NCBI GenBank assembly: GCA_016763735.1
Contig: JAESTE010000102.1
Coordinates: forward strand, 1 to 7,446
Direction of reading: 5' to 3'
Source of the DNA: Nitrospinaceae bacterium
GTDB taxonomy: Bacteria > Nitrospinota > Nitrospinia > Nitrospinales > VA-1
DNA length: 7,446 bases
Position 1 is the first letter of the stretch; each line of letters begins with the position of its first letter. This document shows, one piece after another, positions 7,076 to 7,446 of this stretch. The notes beneath the pieces are model-generated. The model had not been told where the DNA came from, searched no databases, and saw only the letters and a list, made by a program, of their open reading frames with translations. The position numbers and the translations under genes were made by a program.

Positions 7076-7446
7076 ATGGCTACCCACAGATTTTCAGCAC
7101 TTGAAACAGTTTTAACAAGAACACCAAACTACATTGATCCACCGTCCGATAAAGTTTCGGATTATTTCGGTATGAACGTCTTTAACCAAGGTGCTATGCG
7201 AAAATTTCTTTCTGAGGAAGCATATGCATCTGTGATGGAAACAATAAGCCAAAGTGCTAGTGTAGATCGCAAAATGGCTGATCAAATTGCCTCGTCTATG
7301 AAGGCTTGGGCATTGAGTAAAGGAGCCACACATTATACACATTGGTTTCGGCCTCTAACTGGTTTGACCGCTGAAAAGCATGATGCTTTCTTCAATCCAA
7401 TTGAGGGTGGACTATCCATTGAGAAGTTTGAAGGAGATCAATTAGC
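7076..7446 (+). CDS. glnN: Glutamine synthetase type III (GSIII), N-terminal part, 3' truncated by the window end
   Basis: The product makes glutamine from glutamate, ammonia and ATP in the cytoplasm, the main entry of ammonia into metabolism. The visible 123 codons carry the N-terminal signature of the large GSIII class: KVSDYFGMNVFN (residues 26-37), AMRKFL (40-45), DRKMADQIASSMKAWALSKG (64-83), then ATHYTHWFRPLTG (84-96) and TAEKHDAFF (98-106). GSIII proteins are usually about 700-730 residues, so roughly a sixth is present and most catalytic residues lie beyond the window. ATG 7076 is the only sensible start: an in-frame TAA sits at 7037-7039 with no ATG between. No Shine-Dalgarno sequence precedes it; the AT-rich AAAATTTTT is typical of Bacteroidota. 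The upstream terminator and the promoter at 7006-7013 suggest independent transcription, possibly nitrogen-controlled. The class assignment is firm; the symbol follows common GSIII usage. Confidence 0.95.
   Translation, partial: MATHRFSALETVLTRTPNYIDPPSDKVSDYFGMNVFNQGAMRKFLSEEAYASVMETISQSASVDRKMADQIASSMKAWALSKGATHYTHWFRPLTGLTAEKHDAFFNPIEGGLSIEKFEGDQL

Noticed and set aside
7112..7342. A 76-codon minus-strand open frame opposite the glutamine synthetase start
   Set aside because: It lies entirely over strongly conserved glutamine synthetase coding sequence on the + strand and encodes nothing recognisable.

Overview
The window reads as chromosomal DNA from a member of the Bacteroidota (Bacteroidetes). 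Three independent signs agree: a very large SprB-type repeat protein ending in a gliding-motility-type (type B) secretion sorting domain, a type III glutamine synthetase, and a Bacteroidota-style -7 promoter element (TAnnTTTG) with no Shine-Dalgarno sequence before the next start codon. The exact class or genus cannot be told from this stretch.

Bases 1-6813 are one uninterrupted reading frame on the + strand. It is already open at base 1, so the protein's N-terminus and signal peptide lie upstream. The visible 2270 residues contain a partial repeat and 23 complete SprB-like repeats of 74-79 residues (bases 1-5490), then two cysteine-bearing Ig/PKD-like modules (5491-5970), two PKD modules (5971-6510) and a roughly 100-residue type IX secretion C-terminal domain (6511-6810). 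The protein is most likely a secreted, surface-attached adhesin of the SprB class. Whether it serves gliding, attachment or another role cannot be told from the sequence.

Bases 6814-7075 are non-coding. They hold a strong intrinsic terminator for the repeat-protein gene (6841-6868), an AT-rich stretch with three related direct-repeat motifs (6901-6969), and a promoter candidate whose -7 element lies exactly between the arms of a 7-bp inverted repeat (6999-7020).

Bases 7076-7446 are the first 123 codons of a type III glutamine synthetase gene, cut by the window end. The terminator and new promoter suggest that the adhesin and the nitrogen-assimilation gene are separate transcription units that merely adjoin. 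No SprF-like partner gene is visible downstream of the adhesin.

No new multi-gene system is apparent. The most striking hidden structure is inside the repeat array. Every complete repeat has either two or four cysteines. The optional second pair occurs in three alternative placements, and both members always appear together at matching offsets, which looks like swapped disulfide positions on one beta-sandwich scaffold. The array is also nearly devoid of lysine and arginine (four in about 1830 residues), and its short-loop repeats always end in a distinctive linker.
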